DNA of 64,000 nucleotides from Chitinophagales bacterium (GTDB taxonomy: Bacteria > Bacteroidota > Bacteroidia > Chitinophagales > Chitinophagaceae). A model generated the notes under the pieces. The model was not told the origin of the DNA. It did no database searches and saw nothing but the letters and a program-made list of their open reading frames with translations. Of this stretch, positions 44,233 through 53,844 are shown piece after piece. Within the stretch, counting starts at the first letter, position 1. Every line of letters starts with the position of its first letter. The translations under genes and the position numbers were made by a program. The stretch lies in NCBI GenBank assembly GCA_017303335.1, contig JAFLBK010000001.1:873001-937000 (forward strand). The letters run 5' to 3'.

Positions 44233-47200
44233 TCATACCAGGAGCCAAACCCGTGTTCCGCCCCCGGCTACCGGCTCGATACGGATCGTAAAGCCCGAAT
44301 CGGCGGCCCGCTGTTTCATATTCTGTATCCCGTTTCCTTCACCGCTGTGGTTCATGGCGGCATGGTCGAAACCGTTTCCATCGTTCACAATTTCAAGCAC
44401 CCAGTGATCGGCTGTTTGCAAACTGCTTATTTTAATCCAGCTGGCGTTTCCATGCTTGATGGCATTGGTAACAGCTTCCTGCACAATGCGCACCAGATTC
44501 AGCGCATGGGTATAGTGAAGTTCTTTACCGGGAGGCGCCTCGCCTTCGGTTAAAAACCGGATGGCTTGATAGTGGTTCGAGAGGGTTTTGATAAAATTCT
44601 TCACCCGGATCAGGCAGTCTTCGGCCGTGTAATTACTTTTCTTCAGGGCCCAGATCGTTTCCCGTAAGGAGGTGATGATCTCCTTGGAAGCAAAACGGAG
44701 GTCGCTCATCAACCCGTACCGTTCTGTGGGGTCATTTTCTTTTTCCAGCAGTTCGGTATTGTACAGCACCGCGTTGGCGTAGGCTCCGATGCTATCATGC
44801 AGGTCGCGGGAGATACGCTCCCGTTCTAACTGAACCTTCTTCTCGCTTTCCAGTTCGGCCAGTTTCTTTTCATACCGGCGCTGGTTATACCGGTTCACGA
44901 TGTAAGCAATCAGCAGCAATGAAAGCAGCCCGACGCCGGTCAGGAACCACCATGTTTTCCAGAAAGGCGGGTGAATGATGATGTGGATCTCCTTCATTGG
45001 TTTTGCATCCTTGTCGAACTGGCGGGATGCATATACCTTAAATACATACGTACCGGGTTGCAAATGGTATCGAACAGTTTGCAGGTCGGCGTTTTGTATC
45101 CACTGTTTATCGATACCCTCCATCATATACTGATACACGTATTGCCTGGGGTTGTTGTCGGCAATGGCGATGAAGTCGAACGACAATGAATTCCGGTTAT
45201 ACGGAAGTTCCAGGCTGCGGATATTCCAAATGGCGGTATCGGCAAAGGCATCTTCGTTATTTACTTTGATACCGGTGATCAGTATATCGGCATTTTCTTC
45301 GAATCCGCGAATGCTCGACGGGTAAAAACTGCTGATGCCTCTCACGCCCGCGAAAAAGATCTCGCCATCAGGCGCTTTAAAAACAGCATTGGTGTTGAAT
45401 TCATTTTCCTGCAAGCCGTCTTCCTTCCGCAACTGAAGTATCTTTTTATCCTTATTGATCTTCAGAAGTCCTTTGTTGGTGCTGCACCACAGGTAGCCCT
45501 CGTCATCAACCGTCATGGCATACACACAATTATCCGGCATCCCGTTTTGTTTACTCAAATGATACAGTACCCGGAATGCGCTGTCGGTTTTGAATACCCC
45601 CTGGTTCGTACCGATATACAGGTTGCCCTCCCGGTCGCTGGTATAACAACGCACCCCACCGGTACTGTCGAACCGGATCCTTTCTTTTTCCCGGAAGGTG
45701 CTGGCATCTAAAATAACCAGGTTATTGCCCTTGTGTACGATGATGTGCTCCCGGTAACGGATACCACTCAATATATCGGGTTCGAACAATATGTGCTCAT
45801 AGGGGATCCCGTCGCGGGTATTCATTTTAAAGAATTTCCCCTGGGATTGAACAACGAGCTCGTTCGCATCCCGGTATACCCTGTTTCCGAAGTAGTCGAT
45901 ACCACTTACCGGTTGCCCGGCGCCACTTCGTAAGGGAAGCGGCCGCAGGGATGCCAGGTCCTGGCTGAGCCGCCATACACGCTTTTCGCTGGCTACAAAC
46001 AACAGGTAATCGCCCGATGGGTGCTGCTCGATGGCCCCTACGATAAAAGATTTTTTTGTTTCGCCCGGCAGGTATTGAATATGCCGCACAAAACGCTGAA
46101 GCGTATCGAAGATCATAAGTCCGTTTCCTGCCGTTCCAGCAAAAACACGGTTATTTTTTTTATCAGCGAATACCGAGATGGCATGCCATTCCTCGGCACG
46201 TTCGGTACTATAATACCGGATCGGATAGCTGTTCCGTATCAATTTTCGGATACCGCCGTTTACTGTTTGAATGGCGAGGTTACCGAATTTGTCTTCCCGG
46301 ATCTTCACAATACCCGCGTTGTTGGAGAGAGGTTGATTCTGAAAGTTCACGAGCCTTGATTTTAATACCTGCAGGGAGCTATCTGTTTCATAAAGGAGGT
46401 TATTGAGCGAGAGCAGCATTTTTCCACGCCAGGGATAAACCACATAGCGGGAAGCATAACCGGCTTCCTTACCGGGAATGGATAGTGTCCTGTTTGACCG
46501 GGTTGCAAAGTTCCAGATCTTCAGTCCTTCCACATAGGTATAATCCGAATACAATACTTCGTTTTCCGACAGCATCTTTAAAGAAAAAGGAGAACGGTTG
46601 GACAGCGCTTCCGATCTTGCCACGATTTTTTGTTCGTGCAGATCCCACAGATACAGCGTTGTGCCAAACCAGAAGACCGTTTTATGGTTGAGCACCTCTT
46701 CGCTGAAACCCGGTCTGTTTTGGATGGTGTTATCAAATCCCGGGAATCCGGTTTTACTGGTGGAAACGTTTTTCAGCAACCGGGTGTCGATACCGTTCAT
46801 ATTCCCTTCCTGGTCGTAACTATACAGTACACCCTCGTCTTCGCCCACAAATATCGGCGCATGGGTATAGGATGGCGGCTGTTCGTACAGCAGGGTAAAC
46901 CGGTTATTGCGGATATCATACCGGGTAATGCCCTTCGGATGGCTGATGAAAAGATCCCCGTTGCGGCTGCGGAAAAAGGTAACATTCTTATCCTCGGGTA
47001 ATCCTGCTTGCGGACTGATCGTGGTAAATGTATTGCCGTCGAATTTTTGTATGCCGTTCGGGAAAGATATCCAGAGAAAATTATTGCTGTCGTATTCAAT
47101 ATCGGCGATCGTGCTTTGTAACAGTCCTTCGTTTACATTATAGCTGAAGGTATTGTACCGGCTGATCCCTTGCGCCGCAGCCGTGAAGTTCAGTAACAGG

Positions 47201-47262
47201 GCAACAGGTATTAAACAATTTCGTATTGATCCCGGTAATGGCAAGTCAGTCCTTTTTCTCAA
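44233..47262 (-). CDS. Sensor histidine kinase with periplasmic two-component propeller
   Basis: The product has 1009 residues. After a signal region, about 24-660 are propeller repeats ('YRDANELVVQ', 'DNCVYAMTVDDEGYLWCSTN'). Then come a Y_Y_Y domain (about 665-755), one membrane helix near 772 and a HisKA_3/HATPase core with phospho-acceptor His in 'RISRDLHDSIGAYAN' near 819 and 'EAVTNAIKHG' as the N box. It senses an outside signal, often a sugar polymer in this phylum, and phosphorylates the NarL-type regulator. It lacks fused receiver and AraC domains, so it is not a hybrid system. Confidence 0.93.
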   Translation of the reverse strand: MRKRTDLPLPGSIRNCLIPVALLLNFTAAAQGISRYNTFSYNVNEGLLQSTIADIEYDSNNFLWISFPNGIQKFDGNTFTTISPQAGLPEDKNVTFFRSRNGDLFISHPKGITRYDIRNNRFTLLYEQPPSYTHAPIFVGEDEGVLYSYDQEGNMNGIDTRLLKNVSTSKTGFPGFDNTIQNRPGFSEEVLNHKTVFWFGTTLYLWDLHEQKIVARSEALSNRSPFSLKMLSENEVLYSDYTYVEGLKIWNFATRSNRTLSIPGKEAGYASRYVVYPWRGKMLLSLNNLLYETDSSLQVLKSRLVNFQNQPLSNNAGIVKIREDKFGNLAIQTVNGGIRKLIRNSYPIRYYSTERAEEWHAISVFADKKNNRVFAGTAGNGLMIFDTLQRFVRHIQYLPGETKKSFIVGAIEQHPSGDYLLFVASEKRVWRLSQDLASLRPLPLRSGAGQPVSGIDYFGNRVYRDANELVVQSQGKFFKMNTRDGIPYEHILFEPDILSGIRYREHIIVHKGNNLVILDASTFREKERIRFDSTGGVRCYTSDREGNLYIGTNQGVFKTDSAFRVLYHLSKQNGMPDNCVYAMTVDDEGYLWCSTNKGLLKINKDKKILQLRKEDGLQENEFNTNAVFKAPDGEIFFAGVRGISSFYPSSIRGFEENADILITGIKVNNEDAFADTAIWNIRSLELPYNRNSLSFDFIAIADNNPRQYVYQYMMEGIDKQWIQNADLQTVRYHLQPGTYVFKVYASRQFDKDAKPMKEIHIIIHPPFWKTWWFLTGVGLLSLLLIAYIVNRYNQRRYEKKLAELESEKKVQLERERISRDLHDSIGAYANAVLYNTELLEKENDPTERYGLMSDLRFASKEIITSLRETIWALKKSNYTAEDCLIRVKNFIKTLSNHYQAIRFLTEGEAPPGKELHYTHALNLVRIVQEAVTNAIKHGNASWIKISSLQTADHWVLEIVNDGNGFDHAAMNHSGEGNGIQNMKQRAADSGFTIRIEPVAGGGTRVWLLV

Positions 47263-47383
47263 ATTACGGTAAGCAGGATGAATATTTTAATAATCCAAAG
47301 GGATTATTTGCCTGTGTTACAGTGCCGGTATGTTTCTTCCTGTTACGGTTCATTTTGATATCTCATTATTACCTTCGCTGTAT

Positions 47384-47905
47384 ATGCCACACCTCAACAT
47401 CGAATTCAAAGCAAAAAGCAACCGGATCGAAGAGCTGGAAAGTTTACTCCTGCAGCACAACCCGCAGTTCATCGGCGAGGATCACCAGGTAGATACCTAT
47501 TTCCATGTGCCCGCAGGAAGGCTGAAACTACGGGAGGGAAATATTGAAAACGCCCTGATCCACTACGAGCGGGAAAATACCGCATCAGCCAAAGCGAGCC
47601 ATGTGCTGCTCTACCAGCATACGCCCGATAAATCCCTGAAGGATATTCTTACCAAAACACTGGGTATAAAAGCGGTTGTTGATAAACGCCGGAAGATCTA
47701 TTTTATCGGCAATGTAAAGTTTCACTTTGATACGGTGGAGGGCCTCGGTACGTTCGTGGAAGTGGAAGCCATCGACAAAGACGGAAGTATCGGCGCTGAA
47801 AAGCTGCAGGCGCAATGCCATCAATACGCCGCTTTATTCGGGATCACCGAAAAAGATTATTGCCCGGTTTCCTACAGCGATATGATCCTTGAAAAAACGA
47901 AATAA
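47384..47905 (+). CDS. CYTH-domain protein (class IV adenylate cyclase/triphosphatase-like)
   Basis: The start at 47384 gives 'MPHLNIEFKAKSNR', with the EFKAK motif of triphosphate-tunnel enzymes at residues 7-11. The 173-residue protein keeps the paired charged strands ('RLKLREG', 'HYERENTA', 'KRRKIYFIG', 'FHFDTVEGLGTFVEVE'). CYTH enzymes either make cAMP or cleave tripolyphosphates; the sequence alone does not decide. It is followed by a palindromic repeat. Confidence 0.85.
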   Translation: MPHLNIEFKAKSNRIEELESLLLQHNPQFIGEDHQVDTYFHVPAGRLKLREGNIENALIHYERENTASAKASHVLLYQHTPDKSLKDILTKTLGIKAVVDKRRKIYFIGNVKFHFDTVEGLGTFVEVEAIDKDGSIGAEKLQAQCHQYAALFGITEKDYCPVSYSDMILEKTK

Positions 47906-47906
47906 G

Positions 47907-47998
47907 TTTTACCACAGAGAACACGAAGATTTGCACGAAGTACACAAGGTATCCTTTGTGCACTTCGTGATCTTCACTTTGTGTCTTTGTGGTGAAAA
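47907..47998. repeat. Large imperfect palindromic repeat (REP-like)
   Basis: About 92 bases form one long imperfect hairpin: the left arm (ACCACAGAGAACACGAAG onward) pairs with a right arm ending in CTTTGTGTCTTTGTGGTG. Each arm also contains repeated ACACGAAG/CACGAAGT units. Such 'CACAGAGAACACGAAG' palindromes occur as dispersed intergenic repeats in several bacteria (from memory). It fills most of the gap between the CYTH and msrC-like genes. Confidence 0.7.
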
Positions 47999-48016
47999 CC
48001 TTCCTACCTTTGTTTT

Positions 48017-48493
48017 ATGGCAGAAGACTTAACCATCATCCAGGGCAGTAAGGAAGAAATCTACCCGTCATTAATTCCACAGATCAAAGGATTACTCGAA
48101 GGAGAGCCTGATCTCATTGCCAACCTCGCCAATGTGGCGGCGGCGCTTAAAGAGCAATTCGGCTGGTTGTGGGTTGGTTTTTATCTCGTCAGGGGAGAAG
48201 AACTGGTGCTTGGTCCTTTTCAGGGGCCTGTCGCCTGCACCCGTATCAAAAAGGGAAGAGGCGTATGCGGAACCAGCTGGCAGAAAGCGCAAACGCTCAT
48301 TGTTCCGGATGTAGAGAAATTTCCCGGCCATATCGCCTGCAGCAGTTTATCAAGGTCCGAGATCGTGGTGCCCGTCATCCGGAATGGTGAAGTTGCAGCG
48401 GTACTGGATGTTGACAGTGAACTCCTGGATCAATTCAACGAAACCGACAAAAAATATCTTGAAGAGATCGTCGGCCTGGTCAACTTCTCTTAA
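48017..48493 (+). CDS. msrC: GAF-domain free methionine-(R)-sulfoxide reductase
   Basis: The product has 158 residues and is a stand-alone GAF domain. The three cysteines of fRMsr enzymes are present, in 'VACTRIKKGRGVCGTSW' and 'HIACSSLS'. It reduces free methionine-R-sulfoxide, part of oxidative damage repair. Confidence 0.9.
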   Translation: MAEDLTIIQGSKEEIYPSLIPQIKGLLEGEPDLIANLANVAAALKEQFGWLWVGFYLVRGEELVLGPFQGPVACTRIKKGRGVCGTSWQKAQTLIVPDVEKFPGHIACSSLSRSEIVVPVIRNGEVAAVLDVDSELLDQFNETDKKYLEEIVGLVNFS

Positions 48494-48504
48494 AGGGTGC
48501 GTTC

Positions 48505-49236
48505 TTATTTCGCTTTGGCGGTGTTTCGTCTCTTCGCTGTTTTCTTTTTTGCTTTTTGTGCTTTGGCCGGTTTTGCATTTTTGCTTTTACCCCTTGTCTT
48601 TTTCATTTCTTTCTTCATCGGTTTCGCAACGGCTTCCGGCGTATTATCCTTCCAGCCCCAGAGATAGCGGCAGGCGTACGTGCGGTAGGGACTCCATTTT
48701 TTCGACACGGCCAGCATCTGTTCCTTCATGGCTCTTTTGTCGGCCGGGTCAATCTTATAAAGTTTACAGATGGCCTGCTGAATACCAAGATCATCCAACG
48801 CAAACACGTCTTCACGGCCCAGCGCAAACATCAAAACCATTTCAACCGTCCAGCGGCCCACGCCTTTTATCCGCGTCAGCAATCCGATCACATCATCGTC
48901 GCTCATCGTATGCAGCGCCTCATCCGTGATCTTTTCTTCAATGAAAAACCTGCACACATTGAGTACATAGTTTGCCTTGGCGTTGCTCAGCCCGATACCC
49001 CGCAGGGTTTCAAACGGCGTGGCGGCGATCTGGCTTGGCGCTGGTTCCTGGCCGCCGTACAAATTGACAAAGCGCTGGTGGAACACTTCGGCTACGCGGG
49101 TGCTCAGTTGCTGGCTCATGATGGAGTAGCAGAGGTACAGGCAGATGTTGTCACGCTTGTTCAGCACATGCGGTTGCTGGAGGTCGATGATCTTTTTGAG
49201 TTTTTTATCCCGGGCGAGATGATCAATATGCTGCAT
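48505..49236 (-). CDS. DNA-3-methyladenine glycosylase II (AlkA/HhH-GPD family) with basic tail
   Basis: The product has 243 residues. The helix-hairpin-helix ('LTRIKGVGRWTVEM' near 115) and catalytic Asp region ('FALDDLGIQQA' near 138) are intact. It removes alkylated bases such as 3-methyladenine. The last 45 residues after 'YLWGWKDN' are almost all Lys, Ala, Arg and Pro, like a histone H1 tail, which may help it bind DNA. The window thus holds both Tag and AlkA types. Confidence 0.9.
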   Translation of the reverse strand: MQHIDHLARDKKLKKIIDLQQPHVLNKRDNICLYLCYSIMSQQLSTRVAEVFHQRFVNLYGGQEPAPSQIAATPFETLRGIGLSNAKANYVLNVCRFFIEEKITDEALHTMSDDDVIGLLTRIKGVGRWTVEMVLMFALGREDVFALDDLGIQQAICKLYKIDPADKRAMKEQMLAVSKKWSPYRTYACRYLWGWKDNTPEAVAKPMKKEMKKTRGKSKNAKPAKAQKAKKKTAKRRNTAKAK

Positions 49237-49277
49237 GGGCTAATTTACCGAATCCCTGGAATTTCGAGTGGGTTGCC

Positions 49278-50039
49278 TCAGGCATCGGCCCATTGCTTGA
49301 AATCATTCACCCGTTCCCGGCTGATGATCATTTCTTCAGCGGCCGATACACCCCGCAGCTGCAGTTTCAATCGGTTATTGGGATAGGGTTTCACCTGGTC
49401 GATGACGCCGGCATGTATGATGATCTTTCGGTTCAGCCGGAAAAAGTCGCGGGGGTTGAGTTCGCTTTCCAGTTTTTCCATCGTGGTGTTGATCACGAAG
49501 CGGTTCCCTTCCCGGTCGATCAGGTATACGATCTTGTTATCGGCCGAAAAATAAGCCACTTCATCGGCCGGTATGAAGAAGAGCCGCTGACCCACTTTAG
49601 CGAGGAACCGTTGCCGGTAACTGTTGCCGTTGTTTTCCTTTACCTGTTCGGCAAGCAACTGGTAATCGCGGGGAATGAATACATCGGCGAGTTGTTTATA
49701 CTTATTGAGGGCTGCCGCCAGCGCCGACGCGGTGACGGGTTTCAGGATATAATCGATGCTGAACACGCGGAACGCATCGATGGCGAAATTTTCGTAGGCG
49801 GTAATGAAGATCACCGGCTTTTGCGTTTTGGCCTGCTTGAATATTTCAAAACATTCGCCGTCGGAGAGGTGGATATCCAGCAGGATCAGGTCGGGGTGCG
49901 AGCGGGTGTTCAGCCAGTGTATGGTGTCTTCCACACTTTCCAGGCAGCCGATGATCTCGATGGAAGGATCGTAGGCCCTGATCAGCAGTTGCAGGCGTTC
50001 CTGCGCCAGTTGTTCATCTTCGACGATCAGTATTTTCAT
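49278..50039 (-). CDS. LytTR-type response regulator
   Basis: The start is set at 50039, giving 'MKILIVEDEQLAQERL'; the longer frame overlaps the kinase gene. The 253-residue protein has a receiver domain with Asp in 'LILLDIHLSDGE' near 58 and a C-terminal LytTR DNA-binding domain ('EVAYFSADNKIVYLIDREGN' onward). Its gene follows the kinase by 8 bases. Confidence 0.93.
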   Translation of the reverse strand: MKILIVEDEQLAQERLQLLIRAYDPSIEIIGCLESVEDTIHWLNTRSHPDLILLDIHLSDGECFEIFKQAKTQKPVIFITAYENFAIDAFRVFSIDYILKPVTASALAAALNKYKQLADVFIPRDYQLLAEQVKENNGNSYRQRFLAKVGQRLFFIPADEVAYFSADNKIVYLIDREGNRFVINTTMEKLESELNPRDFFRLNRKIIIHAGVIDQVKPYPNNRLKLQLRGVSAAEEMIISRERVNDFKQWADA

Positions 50040-50047
50040 AGATCGTT

Positions 50048-51076
50048 TCAGTTTAGGTTCAGCAGGGGCAGCGTAACGGTGAAGGAAGCTTCGTTTTTCT
50101 GCACAACCACTTCCCGGCCGCTTACCAGCCAATATCGTTTGATAATATTGTTCAGTCCTATGCGGGTGGAGTCGTCAACCGATTGACGCAGTTGCAGGTT
50201 ATTCGACACCACGATGCGCATGTCCTCGCTGGCCTGTACACGGATGTGAAGCGGGTGGTTTTTGCTCACCACGTTGTGCTTGATCGCGTTTTCGATCAGC
50301 ATCTGCAGGGAGGCGGGGATGATGTAGAATCGTTCCTGGTCGGGCGGCACATCCACCGAAATCTGTAATCCTTCCGCGAATCGTTTCTCGAGCAGGAATA
50401 TATAGGGCCGGATATAATCAAGTTCTGTCTTCACGTCCACCAGTTCTTTATCGTGGTTGTTGAGAATGTAGCGGTATACTTTACTGAATTCCTCGATGAA
50501 GCGGTTTGCCTCATCGGTGTTTTTCATCACCAGGGCCGAAAGCACATTCAGGTTATTGAACAGGAAATGCGGGTTGATCTGGTTCTTAACAAGCTGCAAT
50601 TCCGTTTGAGCAGAGATCCGCTTGAGCTCTTCGGCTTCCATCCACTTGCTTTTGTACTTGGTAAAATAATATTTGATCGCGTTGAGCAGGTGAAACAGCA
50701 GGCTGGCCAGCCAGGCATAGATAAGATTGAGTTTGAGCGGCACGATGGTTTCCGAAACCGTATGATCGTGCAGTACCATGCTCACCAGGAAAACGATGCC
50801 GGTGGTAATGAGTGTTGTAAGGGTGGTGCTGGCCAGGAAGAAAAAGCCCAGGGTGCGGATCTTATTCTTCCGCCGCTGGATCAGGCGTTCGAAGAGCGGT
50901 TCCAGCAGGCGGCCGCTTTCCCAGGCGCCCAGGGTAACCAGGAATATGGTTCCCGCGGCATAGTACCACTCAATGCCGATATGGAAGTACCTGTATACTT
51001 CGCACAATACCGTATTCAGGTAAGTATAGGCCGAAAGGGCCAGGATGAACCAAAATCTGTGCGGATGCGAAAACAT
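50048..51076 (-). CDS. LytS-like sensor histidine kinase
   Basis: The product has 342 residues. Four membrane helices occupy about 1-150; then comes the His_kinase domain with 'LQLVKNQINPHFLFNNLNVLS' region near 180 (His in NPHFLFN) and the N box 'MLIENAIKHNVV' near 278. It phosphorylates the LytTR regulator next door. There is no obvious ligand domain beyond the membrane part. Confidence 0.93.
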   Translation of the reverse strand: MFSHPHRFWFILALSAYTYLNTVLCEVYRYFHIGIEWYYAAGTIFLVTLGAWESGRLLEPLFERLIQRRKNKIRTLGFFFLASTTLTTLITTGIVFLVSMVLHDHTVSETIVPLKLNLIYAWLASLLFHLLNAIKYYFTKYKSKWMEAEELKRISAQTELQLVKNQINPHFLFNNLNVLSALVMKNTDEANRFIEEFSKVYRYILNNHDKELVDVKTELDYIRPYIFLLEKRFAEGLQISVDVPPDQERFYIIPASLQMLIENAIKHNVVSKNHPLHIRVQASEDMRIVVSNNLQLRQSVDDSTRIGLNNIIKRYWLVSGREVVVQKNEASFTVTLPLLNLN

Positions 51077-51150
51077 AGCGGATGTATACTAAACATCAAC
51101 GGTGAAGCAGCAGAATTGTTCACCGTTGATGCGTTGTTAGTAACGGTTTT

Positions 51151-52113
51151 TTAGGGCAGCAGAACCCGGTCGATCACATGCACCACACCGTTGCGGCACA
51201 TGATATTGGTGGCTACGATATTGGAACGGTTTCCGCCATTGCCGTTACCGGTAAGGGATGGGCCGCCACCGGCTGTCAGGCTAACGGTGGTATTACCGCC
51301 CGCCAGCATTGGCAGGCTTCCGTTTGCCAGGTCGGATGAAAAGGCCCTTCCGCCTACTACATGGTAGCGGAGCACCGCTAACAGGGTTCCCACAGGAATA
51401 TTATTGATATCGTTGGTTCCCAGCGCAGCGAGCAGTTGGGTAAACGCCGCGTTGGTAGGAGCAAAGACTGTGATGGTGGCGCTGCTCAATGTGCTGATAA
51501 GGTTGGGATCGCCGCCGGGGGCGTTATTGGCCCGAACAATGGCCTTCACCAGGGAATCGAGGCCCGAGCCGGGTGTTTGAGCGGTCGCTACGATATTACC
51601 CGATGGTTTGTTCAGCGCTTTTTCCAGCATGTGAATAACGCCGTTGTCGGCACCAATGTCTGCTTTGACAACCGGGATACCATTCACAAATACACCGCTC
51701 GCTTTGCGGGTTACAAAAACCGAGTCGCCTCCCGCGGTGATCACTTTCGCGTTGGGGCCGGCCGGTACATTACCAGATAGTACCTTATCGCCCAGGGTAT
51801 GGTAGAGCAAGAGGGCCTTTAATTGGTCGGGCGTAAGGGCGGAGACGGTACCTGCATTGATGCCGGCAGCGGCAAATGCCGCGTTGTCGGGCGCAAATAC
51901 GGTGAACGGACCGGCTCCTTTCAATGTTCCGTCGAGGCCTGCTTTTACCACCGCGTCTTTAAGAACACTGAACGTAGGTGTATTCACCACCACATCCGTG
52001 ATGGTATTGGCCGCCGGTGTTGCCACCACATCATCGTCTTTTTCGCAGGAAGAAAAACCGATAACGGCCACCGAGCAAGCCGCCAGTAATAAGCTGTTGA
52101 ATGTTGTTTTCAT
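51151..52113 (-). CDS. Fasciclin (FAS1) domain lipoprotein
   Basis: The ATG at 52113 gives a lipoprotein signal with 'GFSSCEKDDD' (Cys about 23), typical of Bacteroidota lipoproteins, and 320 residues. Two FAS1 domains follow (about 40-165 and 175-320): 'GPFTVFAPDNAAFAA' with 'LLLYHTLGD', and 'ITVFAPTNAAFTQ' with 'VLRYHVVGG'. FAS1 proteins mediate surface adhesion. Confidence 0.92.
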   Translation of the reverse strand: MKTTFNSLLLAACSVAVIGFSSCEKDDDVVATPAANTITDVVVNTPTFSVLKDAVVKAGLDGTLKGAGPFTVFAPDNAAFAAAGINAGTVSALTPDQLKALLLYHTLGDKVLSGNVPAGPNAKVITAGGDSVFVTRKASGVFVNGIPVVKADIGADNGVIHMLEKALNKPSGNIVATAQTPGSGLDSLVKAIVRANNAPGGDPNLISTLSSATITVFAPTNAAFTQLLAALGTNDINNIPVGTLLAVLRYHVVGGRAFSSDLANGSLPMLAGGNTTVSLTAGGGPSLTGNGNGGNRSNIVATNIMCRNGVVHVIDRVLLP

Positions 52114-52211
52114 GTTGAATGGTTTTGATTGTATCCATTTCAACAAAAAACAACCGGCATGGATCCGCTCCCGGGAGTGAATTGTAAAACCGGTGGAGTG
52201 AACCGTCTTTT

Positions 52212-53696
52212 TTATTCCAGGTTCCAGCTCATGGCGCCGCCCTTTTCATCTTTCAGCTGGATGCCGATGGCGGCGAGCTGATCGCGGATCCGGTCGCTGG
52301 TGGCGAAATCTTTTTTTGCCCGGGCTTCCTTGCGCATGCCGATCAGCATATCCATCACCTCGCCGAGTTTTTCGTTACCGGCCGAGCCGCTTTGCAACCC
52401 GAAGATGTCTTCCAGGTACGCTTTGAACTTCTGCCTGAGCCGTTCAAGGGTTTGGGAAGAAAGCGCATCCGCCCTGATCAACCCGTCCTTGATGGAATTG
52501 ATGACCGGCACCAGCTCGAACATATTGCCCAGCACTTTGGCGGTATTGAAATCGTCGTTCATGAACTCGTCGAACTCATTCAGCAGTTTGTTCACGTTTG
52601 CATCCAGTTCAGCGTCGGCCGCGGCTGTATCGTTTGCCGGCAGTTTTGCCAGGTTTTCATACGCGTCCCAAAGCCGCTTGAGTCCTTTTTCGGAAGCCTG
52701 CAATGCTTCGTTGCTGAAATCGAGCGTACTGCGGTAATGTGTTTGCAGCATGAAGAACCGGACCACGTTCGGCGCATAGGCTTTCTCCAGCAGCGGGTGG
52801 TTACCGGTAAACAATTCCCCGGGCAGGAAACCATTTCCCAGCGATTTACTCATGCGGGTGCCGTTTACGGTAAGCATGTTGGTATGCATCCAGATATTGG
52901 CCGGACTGGTATGGTAGCAGGCCTGGCTCTGGGCGATTTCATTGGTATGATGGGTGGCGGCGAGGTCCATACCGCCGCCATGAATATCGAATTGTTTACC
53001 CAGGTATTTCTCACTCATGGCCGAGCACTCGATATGCCAGCCAGGGAAACCCATGCCCCAGGGACTTGGCCATTGCATCAGGTGTTCGGGCTTGGCTTTG
53101 ATCCAAAGAGCAAAGTCGAGCCGGCCTTTCTTTTCATCCTGTCCGCCCAGGTCGCGGGTTCCTTCAAGCAGTTCTTCCATTTTCCGGTTGGTAAGAATGC
53201 CGTATGGTTTCTCTTTGTTGTATTTCTCCACGTCGAAATACACCGTTCCGTTCACCACATACCCATAGCCATTGTCGATGATCTGCTGCGCCATGCGTAT
53301 CTGCTCGGAGATATGCCCGGTGGCTGTTGGTTCAATGGATGGCGGCAGGCAGTTGAACTGCCGCATCACATCCCGGAACCCGAGCGTGTACTTCTGCACG
53401 ATTTCCATCGGCTCCAGTTGCTGCAGCCTTGCGATCTTGCTGAATTTGTCGTCGCCTTCATCCCGGTCGCCCTCGAGGTGGCCTGCATCGGTGATGTTGC
53501 GTACATAGCGCACCTTGTACCCCAGGTATTTGAAATAGCGGTAAATGATGTCGAAAGAAATGAACGTCCGGCAATTGCCCAGGTGCACATCGCTGTAAAC
53601 CGTAGGGCCGCACACGTACATGCCCACGTGACCGGGTGTAATGGGTTTGAATTCTTCTTTTTCCCGTGTAAGGGTGTTATATATTTTCAGGGACAT
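52212..53696 (-). CDS. cysS: Cysteinyl-tRNA synthetase
   Basis: The product has 494 residues. It has the HIGH-like 'GPTVYSDVHLGNCRT' near 30, zinc ligands in 'YVCGPTVY' and 'HIECSAMSEK', and KMSKS as 'TRMSKSLGN' near 278. It charges tRNA-Cys and is essential. It stands alone on the minus strand. Confidence 0.98.
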   Translation of the reverse strand: MSLKIYNTLTREKEEFKPITPGHVGMYVCGPTVYSDVHLGNCRTFISFDIIYRYFKYLGYKVRYVRNITDAGHLEGDRDEGDDKFSKIARLQQLEPMEIVQKYTLGFRDVMRQFNCLPPSIEPTATGHISEQIRMAQQIIDNGYGYVVNGTVYFDVEKYNKEKPYGILTNRKMEELLEGTRDLGGQDEKKGRLDFALWIKAKPEHLMQWPSPWGMGFPGWHIECSAMSEKYLGKQFDIHGGGMDLAATHHTNEIAQSQACYHTSPANIWMHTNMLTVNGTRMSKSLGNGFLPGELFTGNHPLLEKAYAPNVVRFFMLQTHYRSTLDFSNEALQASEKGLKRLWDAYENLAKLPANDTAAADAELDANVNKLLNEFDEFMNDDFNTAKVLGNMFELVPVINSIKDGLIRADALSSQTLERLRQKFKAYLEDIFGLQSGSAGNEKLGEVMDMLIGMRKEARAKKDFATSDRIRDQLAAIGIQLKDEKGGAMSWNLE

Positions 53697-53844
53697 GGTA
53701 TGGTTTATCGTTTATGGTTGGCGGGTCGTTGTTCAGCGATCACCACCGTAAATAAGAAAGCGGTTCTGTAAAGATATTAAGCTATGCCGCAAGGGCAACA
53801 GAAAAAGCGATATGGGGAGAGTGCGCTCATGTGGCGCTAAGGTA

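Noticed and set aside
44233..47262. Hybrid two-component system (one-protein kinase plus AraC regulator)
   Set aside because: The kinase ends after its ATPase domain, and the regulator is a separate NarL-type gene.
52392..53771. 459-codon open frame opposite cysS
   Set aside because: It is an antisense shadow of a clear cysteinyl-tRNA synthetase with all motifs on the other strand.
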